From Rhizobiaceae bacterium (GTDB lineage: Bacteria; Pseudomonadota; Alphaproteobacteria; Rhizobiales; Rhizobiaceae), in contig JAHBYU010000012.1 in NCBI GenBank assembly GCA_019635775.1, forward strand, positions 1 through 64,000: a stretch of DNA of 64,000 nucleotides, given 5' to 3'. Below the pieces are notes generated by a model. The model had not been told where the DNA came from, did not search any database, and saw only the letters and a program-made list of their open reading frames with translations. The translations under genes and the position numbers were made by a program. Below, in pieces: positions 54,044 to 63,816 of this stretch. Position 1 is the stretch's first letter; each line of letters begins with the position of its first letter.

Positions 54044-54391
54044 ATGACGGTTACCATCTACGGCATCAAGACCTGCGACACTGTCCGCAAGGCGCGAAAC
54101 TGGCTTGACGCGAAGGGCGTGGAGCATCGCTTCGTGGACTATCGCGTCGAAGGGCTGGACCCGAAGAAGCTTGCCGGCTGGGAAAAGGCCGTCGGCTGGG
54201 AAAAGCTGCTCAATAAGACGAGCGCGACCTTCAAGGGCCTGCCGGATGCCGACAAGCGGAGCATCGACGGAAAGAAGGCGTTTGCCCTGATGCAGACGCA
54301 TCCGACGCTCATCAAGCGCCCTGTTCTCGACGTGGACGGCGCCATAACGGTCGGCTTCAAGCCGGAAATCTACGAGCAGGCTGTCGGCTGA
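54044..54391 (+). CDS. ArsC/YffB-family reductase-like protein
   Basis: This 115-residue thioredoxin-fold protein starts VTIYGIKTCDTVRKARNWLDAKGVEH, with one cysteine at the ArsC active-site position, and has FVDYRVEGLD, WEKLLNKTSATFKGL and TLIKRPVLDVDG (cis-proline region). It matches the YffB/Spx-like branch of the arsenate reductase family, not a true arsenate reductase. GGAAGGGAGATTCGGC precedes ATG. It follows mtnA by 50 bases but is probably an independent gene; the physiological substrate is unknown. Confidence 0.85.
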   Translation: MTVTIYGIKTCDTVRKARNWLDAKGVEHRFVDYRVEGLDPKKLAGWEKAVGWEKLLNKTSATFKGLPDADKRSIDGKKAFALMQTHPTLIKRPVLDVDGAITVGFKPEIYEQAVG

Positions 54392-54551
54392 GAGGCGCTT
54401 GCTACGGACGAGCGGGAATTTCTGCCATTATTTCGACATGGGGAGCGCGCCAACGCTTGCATAATCAGGCAGCATTCCTTCCTTTTCCCGGTGAAGTGTG
54501 GATGATGCCGCACGACAACTGAATTCCCGCGCCTCACTCAGGAGCCGCCGC

Positions 54552-55829
54552 TTGTTCGTATCTTTTTTCCCGCAACCGAAGCTCTTCTTCACGTCCGCGG
54601 CCGCCTGGAGTCTGGTGCTTGTCCTCGTCTGGTTTTTCGGCGCGGAGCAATGGGGCGCTCTTATCGGACTGCCGCCGGCTGCGCCGGATGCCGCGCCCAT
54701 CATCGGGGTGTCGGTGTTCTGGTCGCCCCCCTTTCTTTGGTTCTACATCTACTTCTTCGCCGGGGTGCTGATCTTCTACGCCTTCTGGAACTGGTACTCG
54801 CCGCACCCTTGGCAGCGCTGGTCGATCCTCGGCTCGGCCCTTATCCTGTTCATCGTCTACTTCCAGGTGCAGGTCTCTGTTGCCGTCAACAACTGGTACG
54901 GTCCCTTCTGGGATTACATTCAGGCGATCCTTTCGAAGACCACCACCAGCACTACCGGAGAATATTACAGTCAGGTTGGCAGCTTTGCCGGTCTGGCGCT
55001 GGTCGGCATGAACGTTGCCGTGCTGAACGCCTTCTTCGTCAGTCACTGGATCTTCCGCTGGCGCAACGCCATGAACGACTACTACATGATGAACTGGAGC
55101 AAACTGCGCCACATCGAGGGAGCCTCGCAGCGTGTCCAGGAAGACACGATGCGCTTCTCGCAGATCATGGAGGGGCTCGGCGTTTCCTTCATCGATTCGA
55201 TCATGACGCTGATAGCCTTCATGCCGGTTCTGATCCGCCTTTCCGCCAACATCACGGAACTGCCCATTGTTGGGGCGATCGCGCATCCGCTTGTCGTGGC
55301 GGCAATTGTCTGGTCGGTGTTCGGGACCATCAGCCTGATCGTCGCCGGATACAAGCTGCCGGGACTTCAGTTCCGCAACCAGCGCGTGGAGGCGGCCTAC
55401 CGCAAGGAACTGGTCTACGGAGAGGATGACGAAACCCGCGCGCAGCCACCGACAGTGAAGGAACTGTTCAGCAATGTGCGCCGCAACTATTTCAGGCTCT
55501 ATTTCCACTACGTGTATTTCAACGTGGTTCGCTACACCTACCTGCAGGCCAACAACATCTTCTCGCTTCTGATCCTTGGACCGTCCATCATCGCCGGCAC
55601 CATCACCCTGGGGCTGATGAACCAGATCAGCTACGCTTTCTCGCAGGTGACGAGCTCCTTCCAGTTTCTCGTAAATTCGTGGTCGACCATCGTCGAGCTG
55701 CTATCCGTCCACAAGCGTCTGCGCGCGTTCGAGGCAACGCTTAGGGGTGAGGAACTGCCCGAAATCGATCGCCGGTATCTCGAACGGGAGAGAGCCGGCG
55801 TGCCTCCGGCGGATCAGCCAGCGTCCTGA
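54552..55829 (+). CDS. bacA: BacA/SbmA-type peptide transporter
   Basis: This 425-residue inner-membrane protein imports proline-rich and other antimicrobial peptides and, in rhizobia, is needed for symbiosis and very-long-chain fatty acid modification. The features fit SbmA/BacA: several membrane segments, [42 protein letters not shown] and [10 protein letters not shown]. The start is assigned to TTG 54552: AGGAG lies seven bases before it and the resulting N-terminus ([13 protein letters not shown]) aligns with SbmA (MFKSFFPKPGTFF). A GTG 18 codons upstream would add an untypical basic leader. Confidence 0.93.
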   Translation: MFVSFFPQPKLFFTSAAAWSLVLVLVWFFGAEQWGALIGLPPAAPDAAPIIGVSVFWSPPFLWFYIYFFAGVLIFYAFWNWYSPHPWQRWSILGSALILFIVYFQVQVSVAVNNWYGPFWDYIQAILSKTTTSTTGEYYSQVGSFAGLALVGMNVAVLNAFFVSHWIFRWRNAMNDYYMMNWSKLRHIEGASQRVQEDTMRFSQIMEGLGVSFIDSIMTLIAFMPVLIRLSANITELPIVGAIAHPLVVAAIVWSVFGTISLIVAGYKLPGLQFRNQRVEAAYRKELVYGEDDETRAQPPTVKELFSNVRRNYFRLYFHYVYFNVVRYTYLQANNIFSLLILGPSIIAGTITLGLMNQISYAFSQVTSSFQFLVNSWSTIVELLSVHKRLRAFEATLRGEELPEIDRRYLERERAGVPPADQPAS

Positions 55830-55834
55830 ACCGG

Positions 55835-56215
55835 ATGAGCAGGAAACGCTTCGAAGACCTTCTCGGCGCCGAAACGGCCGGTCTGGGCCCTTACGGGCGG
55901 CCAAGCGACAGCGCGCTTCGAAATGTCGCCCGGCAACTCGCGCCCGAAGACGTCGCGGATATCGTCGCGAAGCTGGAGGAGCTGACGCGCGAGCGTCATG
56001 CGTTGCCGGCGTGGGACGGCGATTCAAGCGATGATATCGCGGAATATCAGGAGCGACTCACCGGCCTGCTCGCCCGGACGAGCGGCTCGGCCCGCGCCGC
56101 TCTCATGGCCTGGGATGGATCGGCCGACGACCTGACCCGCTCCTACGTCGAAATAGCCCGCTCCCGGAATCGTCGTCCTTTCCTTTGGTGGAGGGTTGCC
56201 GACAGCTTTCGCTGA
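55835..56215 (+). CDS. Conserved-looking small protein, unknown function
   Basis: This 126-residue soluble protein is acidic and helical in character (DSALRNVARQLAPEDVADIVAKLEELTRERHALPAWD), ends with a basic RSRNRRPFLWWRVADSFR tail and has no signal peptide or membrane helix. It starts five bases after the bacA stop, so it is probably co-transcribed and co-translated. I do not recognise the family. Confidence 0.65.
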   Translation: MSRKRFEDLLGAETAGLGPYGRPSDSALRNVARQLAPEDVADIVAKLEELTRERHALPAWDGDSSDDIAEYQERLTGLLARTSGSARAALMAWDGSADDLTRSYVEIARSRNRRPFLWWRVADSFR

Positions 56216-56224
56216 AGGCAACAG

Positions 56225-57268
56225 TCAGCCGCCAGCCGGGTTTTCCTGGCCGCCGGCCGGTTGCGTGCGCTCCAGATAGTCCTCGTAGCTGGTGCAGACG
56301 ACGTCGGCCTTGACGCAGACCTCTTCGGCGAACTGCTCCAGCGCGCGCCAATAGGCGCCGTCGTTCATGAGCGTGAAATGGAAGCCGAGTTGCAGCGGAA
56401 TGCGATGCCCCGAATATTCGTGGTCGAATGCCGCCTTGAACGCTTCGTAGCTGCGTTCCTGGAAGGCGGCCGCCTCGTCCGGGCGCTCGAAACCGCCTGA
56501 ATGACGGACATAGAGATTGTAGTCCATCGCGATAACGCGTCGCGCCTTCGGCCCTTCCGGAATGCGGGGCAGGGCGAAGCGGACGGTTCCACCTTCCGTC
56601 TGTGGCGCAGTTGGTCCGCTGGAGACCGCGCTGGCGTCGTAGCGGAAGCCTGCTTCCTTCAGCGCCTGATAGAGTGCCGGGCCTACGCTCAGATAAGGCG
56701 CGCGAAAACCCGAGACCGAATCTTTGGCGAAGTCCCGCCAGCCGGGCGGCTCTCCTTCGATACCGTTGATTGCATAGGCATCCGTCATGATGCGCTTGAA
56801 GGCGGAGAACTCCTCCAGCCATTGCGCCTTCTTCCATTTGCCGCCGTCGAAATGGCCGCAGCCGTGGCTGGCGATCTCGTGTCCCTCCGAAGCCGCAGCC
56901 CGTATCTGGTCGAGACGCTGTGCGACCTCGTCTTTCGTCTGCGCGAAGCCGACCTCCGAGCGTCCTTCACCCTTGCCTGGCGCGTTATATTCCTGACGGA
57001 GATCTTTGGAGAGAAGGAAAACGCAGGACAGGAAATAGGTGAAACGGGTGCCTGTGCGTTCTCCAAGCGCGCGGCTGCGTCTCCACTGGGCGAGATCGTG
57101 CGCGCCGTCGAAGGAGATGATTACGTACTGCGGTTTGTCTGGGCTAACTGCGTCCGAGGATCGTGCATCCGCCGGCTCGACCTTGACCGGGCTTGCCTGT
57201 GCCGGACCTGCAAGCAAGAGGGATACGGAAAGGCTCATGGCAAACGCGGCGCGGAAGGCAAACGACAT
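56225..57268 (-). CDS. Polysaccharide deacetylase-like exported protein
   Basis: This 347-residue precursor has a signal peptide (MSFAFRAAFAMSLSVSLLLAGPAQA). Its NodB-type TIM barrel shows VIISFDGAHD with the first Asp, then EIASHGCGHFDGGKW carrying the metal HxxxH-type histidines, and SGFRAPYLSVGPAL with the RxPY motif. It probably removes acetyl groups from a periplasmic or cell-surface polysaccharide. ATG 57268 is preferred to GTG 57292. It converges on the small protein gene and is divergent from the YfgM-like gene across a striking inverted repeat. Confidence 0.82.
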   Translation of the reverse strand: MSFAFRAAFAMSLSVSLLLAGPAQASPVKVEPADARSSDAVSPDKPQYVIISFDGAHDLAQWRRSRALGERTGTRFTYFLSCVFLLSKDLRQEYNAPGKGEGRSEVGFAQTKDEVAQRLDQIRAAASEGHEIASHGCGHFDGGKWKKAQWLEEFSAFKRIMTDAYAINGIEGEPPGWRDFAKDSVSGFRAPYLSVGPALYQALKEAGFRYDASAVSSGPTAPQTEGGTVRFALPRIPEGPKARRVIAMDYNLYVRHSGGFERPDEAAAFQERSYEAFKAAFDHEYSGHRIPLQLGFHFTLMNDGAYWRALEQFAEEVCVKADVVCTSYEDYLERTQPAGGQENPAGG

Positions 57269-57357
57269 GGAAACCCGGACTTTGTGATACACGAGCTGAC
57301 CGGGCTAGCCCGCAAATGTGGCATGCATGGGTTGGCGCGACGGGCGCGAAAGCCGCA

Positions 57358-57391
57358 AAATTTGTCGGCCCCCTTCCATGCCGACAAATTT
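57358..57391. promoter_or_regulatory. Perfect 12-bp inverted repeat in divergent promoter
   Basis: AAATTTGTCGGC (57358-57369) and GCCGACAAATTT (57380-57391) are exact inverted copies separated by 10 bases in the 181-base gap between the deacetylase and YfgM-like genes. No T-run follows on either strand, so an operator is more likely than a terminator. The regulator is unknown. Confidence 0.55.
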
Positions 57392-57449
57392 CCGCTACAA
57401 CGCACGCTCACAACGGGGCTGGCCATAGGTTTGGCGGTGCAGAGAAAAA

Positions 57450-58115
57450 ATGTCGGACGATAGCTTCTTCCGCGAGGTCAATGAGGAAATCCGCCAGGAG
57501 CAGGCGAAGAAGCTCTGGGACACATATGGTCCCTGGGCGCTGGCGCTTGCCGTGCTGGTTGTCCTCGGCACCGCGGCTTTCGTTGGATGGGAATACTGGA
57601 CGACCCAACGCGCCAACCGCTCTGGCGACGCGTTTTCGCAGGCGCTGACCCTTGCCAATGAAGGCAAGAACGACGAGGCGCTTGGCGCATTGCAGCAACT
57701 GGAGACGGATGGCTACGGCGCCTATCCGCTGCTTGCCCGCATGCGGGCGGCCACTGTCCTCGAGGCCAAGGGCGATACGGCTGGCGCCGTGGCAAGCTTC
57801 GACCAGGTGGCAGCCGACTCTTCGATTCCCGCTGCCATACGCGACATGGCGCGGTTGCGCGCCGCGCTCATTCTTGTCGACAGCGGCTCTTATGCGGACG
57901 TTTCCGCGCGCGCCGAAACGCTGACCGGTGACACCAATCCGCTTCGCCATTCCGCCCGTGAGGCTCTCGGCCTTTCCGCGTGGAAGGAGGGACGTGCATC
58001 CGACGCGCTGGTGCTGTTCGAGCAGATTGCAGCCGACAACGAAGCTCCGCGCAACAATCGCGAGCGCGCCACCCTGCTTGCGGAACTGATCCGCGGCCAG
58101 GGCACGGCGTCGTGA
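57450..58115 (+). CDS. YfgM-like membrane-anchored tetratricopeptide protein
   Basis: This 221-residue protein has a short cytoplasmic N-terminus ([21 protein letters not shown]), one transmembrane helix ([21 protein letters not shown]) and a periplasmic helical repeat domain with TPR-like sequences. It matches the DUF2133/YfgM family, an ancillary partner of the SecYEG translocon and periplasmic chaperones. It sits four bases upstream of der, an arrangement conserved in many proteobacteria, and is probably co-transcribed with it. Confidence 0.85.
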   Translation: MSDDSFFREVNEEIRQEQAKKLWDTYGPWALALAVLVVLGTAAFVGWEYWTTQRANRSGDAFSQALTLANEGKNDEALGALQQLETDGYGAYPLLARMRAATVLEAKGDTAGAVASFDQVAADSSIPAAIRDMARLRAALILVDSGSYADVSARAETLTGDTNPLRHSAREALGLSAWKEGRASDALVLFEQIAADNEAPRNNRERATLLAELIRGQGTAS

Positions 58116-58119
58116 ACGG

Positions 58120-59547
58120 ATGGGCTTCAAGGTCGCCATCATAGGTCGGCCGAACGTCGGCAAGTCCACGCTTTTCAATCGTCTTGCCGGCCGCCGGCTG
58201 GCGCTTGTCGACGATACGCCGGGCGTGACCCGCGACCGCCGCGTTCATCGGGCACGGCTCTACGATCTTCATTTCGACGTCATAGATACCGCCGGTTTCG
58301 AGGTCGCGGCAGCCGGAACGCTGCAGGCGCGCATGCGCGAGCAGACCGAGATCGCCATCCGTGAAGCCGACCTCGTCTTCTTCATGGTCGATGCGAAGGC
58401 AGGCGTGACGCCGGATGACAGCACCTTCGCCGAAGTGGTCAGAAAGTCCGGCAAGCCGGTGGTACTCGTCGCCAACAAGTCGGAAGCGCGCGGCGCGCAG
58501 ACTGGCATGCTCGAAGCATACGAGCTCGGGCTCGGGGAGCCGGTCGGCATTTCCGCCGAACATGGACAAGGCATGCCGGAACTGCGCGATGCGGTTGTGG
58601 AGGTGCTGGGCGAGGAGCAGGCGCTGGGCGAGGACGACGAGGACGATCTGCCCGCCGTCAGCGACACGCTGGTCGGAGAGGATATCATCGATCCGGATGC
58701 CGAGCCTGCTTATGACGACACCAAGCCGATGCGGATCGCCGTCATCGGTCGACCGAACGCTGGCAAATCCACCCTCATCAACGCACTGATCGGCGAGGAG
58801 CGCCTTCTCACAGGTCCGGAAGCGGGCATCACGCGCGATTCGATTTCCGTCGAGTGGGAATGGCGCGGTCGCGCCATGAAGCTTTTCGACACAGCCGGGA
58901 TGCGCCGCAAGGCCAGAGTGCAGGAGAAGCTCGAGAAGCTGTCGATTGCGGACGGCCTGCGCGCCATCCGGTTTGCCGAGGTGGTCATTGTCGTGCTCGA
59001 CGCCACCATTCCCTTCGAGAAGCAGGACCTGCAGCTTGCCGACCTGATCATCCGCGAGGGCCGGGCGCCAGTGATCGTCTTCAACAAATGGGATCTGATC
59101 GAACACCCGCAGGAGACGCTGGCCGAACTGCGTGAAAAGACGACCCGGCTGCTGCCGCAGGTGCGCGGCATACAGGCCGTGCCGGTGTCAGCCGAGACGG
59201 GGCGGGGACTGGACCGTCTGATGGACGCGGTGCTGAAAACGCATCGGATATGGAACACGCGCATCTCGACCGCGCGCCTCAACCGCTGGCTGGAGCAGAC
59301 GGTCGGCAACCACCCTCCGCCAGCGGTGTCCGGGCGCAGGCTCAAGATCAAATATATGACGCAGGTGAAGACGCGGCCGCCGGGCTTCATGTTGTCCTGC
59401 ACGCGGCCGGATGAAGTGCCCGCGTCCTACGTCCGGTATCTGGTTAACGGATTGCGTGAAACTTTCGACATTCCGGGCGTACCGATCCGCATGTCTATCC
59501 ACGCGTCCGACAATCCTTACGCATCGCGGGCGAAAAAGAAGCGGTAA
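58120..59547 (+). CDS. der: Ribosome biogenesis GTPase Der (EngA)
   Basis: This 475-residue protein has two tandem GTPase domains. The first has [29 protein letters not shown] and VANKSEA; the second has [33 protein letters not shown] and [14 protein letters not shown]-like C-terminal domain follows ([22 protein letters not shown] and [20 protein letters not shown]). It assists 50S ribosomal subunit maturation and is essential in most bacteria. Length and order are standard for alphaproteobacteria. Confidence 0.98.
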   Translation: MGFKVAIIGRPNVGKSTLFNRLAGRRLALVDDTPGVTRDRRVHRARLYDLHFDVIDTAGFEVAAAGTLQARMREQTEIAIREADLVFFMVDAKAGVTPDDSTFAEVVRKSGKPVVLVANKSEARGAQTGMLEAYELGLGEPVGISAEHGQGMPELRDAVVEVLGEEQALGEDDEDDLPAVSDTLVGEDIIDPDAEPAYDDTKPMRIAVIGRPNAGKSTLINALIGEERLLTGPEAGITRDSISVEWEWRGRAMKLFDTAGMRRKARVQEKLEKLSIADGLRAIRFAEVVIVVLDATIPFEKQDLQLADLIIREGRAPVIVFNKWDLIEHPQETLAELREKTTRLLPQVRGIQAVPVSAETGRGLDRLMDAVLKTHRIWNTRISTARLNRWLEQTVGNHPPPAVSGRRLKIKYMTQVKTRPPGFMLSCTRPDEVPASYVRYLVNGLRETFDIPGVPIRMSIHASDNPYASRAKKKR

Positions 59548-59597
59548 TGCGGCGTCCTGACGCAACCCGCGCCATATTACGGACCAGCATGCACCTG

Positions 59598-59618
59598 TTA
59601 ACCGTACATCAAGGTTAA
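59598..59618. promoter_or_regulatory. Inverted repeat upstream of cell-wall hydrolase gene
   Basis: TTAACC (59598-59603) and GGTTAA (59613-59618) are inverted with a 9-base spacer, about 50 bases before the hydrolase start. TTAA pairs recall CtrA-type cell-cycle boxes of alphaproteobacteria, but the spacing does not match the TTAA-N7-TTAA consensus, so this is only a candidate. Confidence 0.3.
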
Positions 59619-59668
59619 TATCGCAGTCTGCCCTCCAGAGGGTTAGTCGCGTTCTGGAGTATGGGTCT

Positions 59669-60844
59669 GTGCATCGACGACTGATGATGCGGCGTGTAGC
59701 CGCCACCAGCCGAGACAAGCGTTCCTTTCTGTCTCCCTTTATCGTGGGTCTTGGAATCTGGCTCGGCTTCCCGACGGTTGCCGCCTACCAAGACATGGCC
59801 AGTCTTGTTTCGGGCATAGAAGCGAAGAACACGCGCTGGAACGCCGTGGTGGAAAAGTCGGCAGCGGGCTCGATTCATGCCGCCGAGATGAAGTTCGTCG
59901 ATGCCGACATCAAGACGGCGTCAATCGCCGGCTCTGGGTTCGCGGCACCAGGCATCGGCAAGGTTTCGCTTAACGCCAAGATTGCCAATCCGATTCCCGA
60001 CGAACTTCGCGTCAGCCGTTCCGACAAGCGTGGGCGTCTTGTCCAGGTCGTTAAGGTCCGTCCGCCAAAGACGTTCGACGCCGGTTCCATCTTCAAGCGG
60101 ACCAGCCTGCTCGTCGGCCCCAAGGCAGGCGAAATCAAGATGGCCTTCGCCGTGCCGGACATCCGCGGCAAGGAAGTGGAGATCGCCGCCGCCTTCTACA
60201 TGAAGAAGGACAAGAAGATTTCGGCAGGTGTGCCCGCCGTCATCGCCAGCCTCGTCAACAACGACAAGCCTGACATCCTCGCCACCGCCTATGCGCCGTC
60301 GAAACCCGATTATGCGAGCGCCTCTCCATTCGAAAGCCTCTTGAAGGATCCCAATGACACCGGCCGCTTCATCCCGCCGGTGGCGGATGGCGACCACGCC
60401 TGGATGAGTAAGCCGCTGCCGCCGGAGGTGTTTTCCGCGAAGGAACAGAAATGCCTGGCCACGGCGATATATTTCGAGGCGCGCGGTGAAAGCCTGCGCG
60501 GGCAGGCTGCTGTCGCTCAGGTTGTCCTCAACCGCGTGCGCAATCCAACCTATCCCGGCACGATCTGCGGCGTCGTCTACCAGAACCAGCACCTGAAGAA
60601 TCGCTGCCAGTTCTCCTTCGCCTGTGACGGCAAGAAGGACGTGGTCAACAACCGGAAGAGTTACAAGACCGCCGAGGATATCGCGATGGCTGTCACGGCC
60701 GGCAAGATCTTCCTGCCGGAGGTCGCATCCTCGACCCACTATTATGCGCAATATGTGAGCCCGGGCTGGGCGCGCTCCATGCAGAAGATGAAGAAGATCG
60801 GCCTGCACATCTTCTACCGTACCTATGGTGGTGGCTGGAGTTGA
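59669..60844 (+). CDS. SleB-type cell wall hydrolase
   Basis: This 391-residue protein has an N-terminal hydrophobic stretch (FIVGLGIWLGFPTVAAY) that acts as signal or anchor, a middle region without known motifs, and a C-terminal Hydrolase_2/SleB domain: CLATAIYFEARGESLRGQAAVAQVVLNRVRNPTYPGTICGVVYQNQ with the catalytic glutamate in YFEARGE, then CQFSFACDG and SSTHYYAQYVSPGWARSM. It probably cleaves peptidoglycan in the periplasm during growth or division. It starts with GTG 59669; in-frame ATGs follow five and six codons later. Confidence 0.88.
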   Translation: MHRRLMMRRVAATSRDKRSFLSPFIVGLGIWLGFPTVAAYQDMASLVSGIEAKNTRWNAVVEKSAAGSIHAAEMKFVDADIKTASIAGSGFAAPGIGKVSLNAKIANPIPDELRVSRSDKRGRLVQVVKVRPPKTFDAGSIFKRTSLLVGPKAGEIKMAFAVPDIRGKEVEIAAAFYMKKDKKISAGVPAVIASLVNNDKPDILATAYAPSKPDYASASPFESLLKDPNDTGRFIPPVADGDHAWMSKPLPPEVFSAKEQKCLATAIYFEARGESLRGQAAVAQVVLNRVRNPTYPGTICGVVYQNQHLKNRCQFSFACDGKKDVVNNRKSYKTAEDIAMAVTAGKIFLPEVASSTHYYAQYVSPGWARSMQKMKKIGLHIFYRTYGGGWS

Positions 60845-61074
60845 GGTTTGTTTCGGCGGACTCCAGCGGTCATGCGCGGCGGGATTCGCCGGTCGGCGGA
60901 ACGGGAAACTGGCGCGCACTATGTCGCACTTCAACAAGTGATTGATTTCTAAGTAAATTTTAGCCTGAATATATGCCCTTTGCCCGGCTTGACGGGGCGG
61001 AGGCCCCTAACTATGTTGCGCGCGACTTGGAGCGGACGGGAAAGCAGCCCGCTGGCCGGGGCATGGAGGTTGAG

Positions 61075-61470
61075 ATGGCCGTCAATGGCGAGCCAGACGA
61101 AACCGGAAAAACCGGGCCACACGGACAGCCGAATGCGGACCCACGCGACGACGACCTCGACCGCCGCCGTCGACATCTCGAAGCATCGCTTGCCGCGAGA
61201 AAGCCGGCCCGGCAGGAGAGGGAGGAAGGCGCCTCTGGCGTTACCGGCTACGGCCAGGCAATGAAGCTTTCCAGCGAGTTCATCGCTGGTGTAGGCGTCG
61301 GAGCGGCTCTTGGCTGGGTGATCGATAGATTCGCGGGTTCATCGCCCTGGGGTCTGATCGTCTTCCTTTTGCTCGGCTTTGCCGCAGGCGTACTCAACGT
61401 CATGCGCTCGGTCGGGAAAGTTGCCGAGTTCGGCCAGGGGGCAAACCGCGGGCCGGATTCGAAACGCTGA
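61075..61470 (+). CDS. atpI: F0F1 ATP synthase assembly protein AtpI
   Basis: This 131-residue protein has a hydrophilic N-terminus and two membrane helices (FIAGVGVGAALGWVIDRFAG and GLIVFLLLGFAAGVLNVM). Alphaproteobacterial AtpI begins such F0 operons and helps c-ring assembly. The start is ATG 61075 because GGAGG lies five bases before it; a longer frame begins 34 codons upstream and is not supported. The 230-base gap before it carries an AT-rich stretch (60940-60975) that probably holds the atp promoter. Confidence 0.9.
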   Translation: MAVNGEPDETGKTGPHGQPNADPRDDDLDRRRRHLEASLAARKPARQEREEGASGVTGYGQAMKLSSEFIAGVGVGAALGWVIDRFAGSSPWGLIVFLLLGFAAGVLNVMRSVGKVAEFGQGANRGPDSKR

Positions 61471-61540
61471 ACGTGAATTCCTGGCTTGGCCGGGGTCTGA
61501 TTTCGAACGGAGGCCGGTTGGCGGCCTCAGGGGATGACAA

Positions 61541-62302
61541 GTGGCTTCACCGGACAAGGTCGATCCGATCCACCAGTTTGCGATCAACAAGATCGTCGAT
61601 CTCCACATCGGCGGCCTGGACGTTTCCTTTACGAATTCGTCGCTCTACATGGTGGTAACAGTCGTTCTGACCGGAGCCTTCCTCTATCTCGCGACGTCGA
61701 GCCGCGCCGTGGTTCCGTCCCGCATGCAGTCCGTTGCGGAAATGTCCTACGAGTTCATCGCCAACATGCTGCGCGATGCAGCCGGCGAGCAGGGCATGAA
61801 GTTCTTCCCGCTGGTCTTCTCGCTCTTCATGTTCGTGCTGGTCGCCAACCTGATCGGCATGTTCCCGTATTTCTTCACCGTCACCAGCCACATCATCGTC
61901 ACCTTCGCACTGGCGATGCTGGTTATCCTGACTGTCATCTTCTATGGCCTGTATAAGCACGGCCTTCACTTCTTCAATCTCTTCGTGCCGAGTGGCGTTC
62001 CAGGCATCCTGCTGCCGCTCGTCGTGGCGATCGAGGTTATCTCCTTCCTTTCGCGCCCGATCAGCCTGTCGGTCCGTCTTTTCGCCAACATGCTGGCTGG
62101 GCACATCACGCTGAAGGTGTTCTCGGGCTTCGTGGTGTCGCTGAGCGCACTCGGCGTTGGCGGAATCGTGGGCTCCGTCCTGCCGCTGGGCATGGCTGTC
62201 GCCCTGACTGGCCTCGAATTCCTGGTCTCGTTCCTCCAGGCCTATGTCTTCGCAGTGCTGACCTGCATGTATCTCAACGACGCGATCCATCCGGGTCACT
62301 GA
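61541..62302 (+). CDS. atpB: ATP synthase F0 subunit a
   Basis: This 253-residue membrane protein forms the stator half-channels. The essential arginine lies in [23 protein letters not shown], and further conserved segments are [19 protein letters not shown]-like ([12 protein letters not shown]) and [22 protein letters not shown]. The start codon is GTG 61541, with AGGGGATGACA before it. It is followed by a small hairpin (62318-62332) before atpE. Confidence 0.98.
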   Translation: MASPDKVDPIHQFAINKIVDLHIGGLDVSFTNSSLYMVVTVVLTGAFLYLATSSRAVVPSRMQSVAEMSYEFIANMLRDAAGEQGMKFFPLVFSLFMFVLVANLIGMFPYFFTVTSHIIVTFALAMLVILTVIFYGLYKHGLHFFNLFVPSGVPGILLPLVVAIEVISFLSRPISLSVRLFANMLAGHITLKVFSGFVVSLSALGVGGIVGSVLPLGMAVALTGLEFLVSFLQAYVFAVLTCMYLNDAIHPGH

Positions 62303-62371
62303 GGAAACACAAGAACGCCGGCATGAAGCCGGTTCAACGAAACTATCCAGATCCACCTAAGGAGTAGAAAA

Positions 62372-62596
62372 ATGGAAGCTGAAGCAGCACGGTACATCGG
62401 CGCTGGAATTGCATGCCTTGGCATGGGCGGAGCCGGTATCGGCCTGGGCACCATCTTCGGAAACTATCTGGCTGGCGCACTGCGCAACCCGTCGGCTGCC
62501 GACGGTCAGTTCGGCCGTCTGATCTTCGGCTTCGCCGTGACGGAAGCCCTGGGCATCTTCTCGCTGCTCATCGCGCTGCTGGCTCTGTTCGGCTGA
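62372..62596 (+). CDS. atpE: ATP synthase F0 subunit c
   Basis: This 74-residue proteolipid is two helices joined by a polar loop: [32 protein letters not shown] and [24 protein letters not shown]. The proton-carrying carboxylate is the Glu in VTEALG. It forms the rotor ring. CTAAGGAGTAGAAA gives a strong ribosome-binding site, fitting its high stoichiometry. Confidence 0.98.
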   Translation: MEAEAARYIGAGIACLGMGGAGIGLGTIFGNYLAGALRNPSAADGQFGRLIFGFAVTEALGIFSLLIALLALFG

Positions 62597-62613
62597 TACG
62601 TGTTGTCCGCTTT

Positions 62614-62641
62614 GAGCCAGCCGCCTGAGGGCGGCGGGCTC
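62614..62641 (+). other. Hairpin downstream of atpE
   Basis: GAGCC-AG-CCGCC, loop TGAG, GGCGG-CG-GGCTC makes a 5+5-bp stem with one internal mismatch bubble, right after the atpE stop and before the next start. There is no T-run. It probably stabilises the atpE end of the mRNA or slows the polymerase, raising c-subunit output. Confidence 0.5.
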
Positions 62642-62658
62642 CGGTTCGGGGACCTGAG

Positions 62659-63267
62659 ATGTTCGTGACGGAAGCCTACGGGCAAGAAACCGCGCCTGCC
62701 GTTGAAGGTGGGCATGGCGCCGAAGCGCCTGCTGACGCTGCTCATGCCGGTACGGAAGTGCCGCACGAGGGTGGGCATGGGGCGGCTTTTCCGCCCTTTG
62801 ATTCTTCGACCTTTCCGTCGCAGCTCCTCTGGCTCGCCATCACCTTCGGTCTCTTCTACGTTTTCCTGAAGAAGGTCATCGTGCCGCGCCTGAGCGCCAT
62901 CCTGGATGCGCGTGATGCGCGCATCGCGCAGGACATCGAACAGGCGACAAAGATGAAGGCCGATGCCGACGCTGCCGTTGCTGCTTATGAGCAGGAATTG
63001 GCGGAGGCTCGCGCCAATGCCAACACGATTGGCCAGAAGGCACGAGACGACGCCAAAGCAGAGGCCGAGGCCAAGCGCAAGTCGATCGAGGCAACCCTCG
63101 AGCAGAAGCTTGCCGATGCCGAGGCGCGTGTCGCCAAGATCAAGGATGCGGCCATGCAGGACGTAGGCTCGATCGCTGAAGAAACCGCGTCGGCCATCGT
63201 CTCGGCGCTTGGCGGAAAGTCCGCCAAGGCAGACGTTTCCGCCGCCGTGAAGTCGGTCAGGAGCTAA
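62659..63267 (+). CDS. atpG: ATP synthase F0 subunit b' (second b-type)
   Basis: This 202-residue protein has an acidic/His-containing N-terminus, one transmembrane segment (FPSQLLWLAITFGLFYVFLKK) and a long charged coiled-coil-like helix (ILDARDARIAQDIEQATKMKADADAAVAAYEQEL). Alphaproteobacteria have this divergent b' copy beside atpF; the symbol atpG/atpF2 varies. It makes the peripheral stalk as a heterodimer with subunit b. Confidence 0.93.
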   Translation: MFVTEAYGQETAPAVEGGHGAEAPADAAHAGTEVPHEGGHGAAFPPFDSSTFPSQLLWLAITFGLFYVFLKKVIVPRLSAILDARDARIAQDIEQATKMKADADAAVAAYEQELAEARANANTIGQKARDDAKAEAEAKRKSIEATLEQKLADAEARVAKIKDAAMQDVGSIAEETASAIVSALGGKSAKADVSAAVKSVRS

Positions 63268-63273
63268 ACGCCA

Positions 63274-63765
63274 ATGGACGCGACATCACTCGCTTCGCTG
63301 TGGACGACCGTAGCGCTTTTCATTTTCCTGGGCCTGCTCGTCTACCTGAAGGTACCGGGCATGATCTCCAAGGCGCTCGATGCGCGCGCGGTCAAGATCA
63401 GGCACGATCTGGACGAGGCACGTCGCCTTCGTGAAGAGGCGCAGGGCCTGCTGGCCGAATTCCAGCAGAAGCGCAAGGAAGCCGAGAAGGAGGCTGCCGA
63501 CATCGTGCAGGCAGCCAAGCGCGAAGCTGAACTTCTGGTGGAGGAAGCGCACAAGAAGACCGAGGACTATGTCACGCGCCGTACCGCGATGGCCGAGCAG
63601 AAGATTGCGCAGGCTGAGCGTGAAGCCGTGAACGAGGTACGTTCAAGCGCCGTGGACATCGCCGTGGAGGCAGCGCGCAAGCTGCTTGCCGACAATCCCG
63701 AGATCAAGGCCGGCGAGGAGCTTTTCAAATCTTCGCTCAAGGAACTGAAGTCCAAGCTGAACTAG
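63274..63765 (+). CDS. atpF: ATP synthase F0 subunit b
   Basis: This 163-residue stalk subunit has a membrane helix (LWTTVALFIFLGLLVYLKV) and a coiled-coil-like domain (AVKIRHDLDEARRLREEAQGLLAEFQQKRKEAEKEAADIV). It is six bases after b' and followed by a terminator. As in other rhizobia, the F1 genes are not in this operon. Confidence 0.96.
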   Translation: MDATSLASLWTTVALFIFLGLLVYLKVPGMISKALDARAVKIRHDLDEARRLREEAQGLLAEFQQKRKEAEKEAADIVQAAKREAELLVEEAHKKTEDYVTRRTAMAEQKIAQAEREAVNEVRSSAVDIAVEAARKLLADNPEIKAGEELFKSSLKELKSKLN

Positions 63766-63792
63766 ATCCTGATGACAGGAACGCGAAGAAAC

Positions 63793-63816
63793 AGCCGCCG
63801 GTCAGGCGGCTTTTTC
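63793..63816. terminator. Rho-independent terminator of the atp operon
   Basis: AGCCGCC-GGTCA-GGCGGCT is a perfect 7-bp stem followed by TTTT on the plus strand, 27 bases after the atpF stop. The rnhB stop codon lies in the loop, so convergent genes share this hairpin. Confidence 0.9.

Noticed and set aside
54044-54391. True arsenate reductase.
   Set aside because: It matches the YffB/Spx-like branch and there are no ars genes around it.
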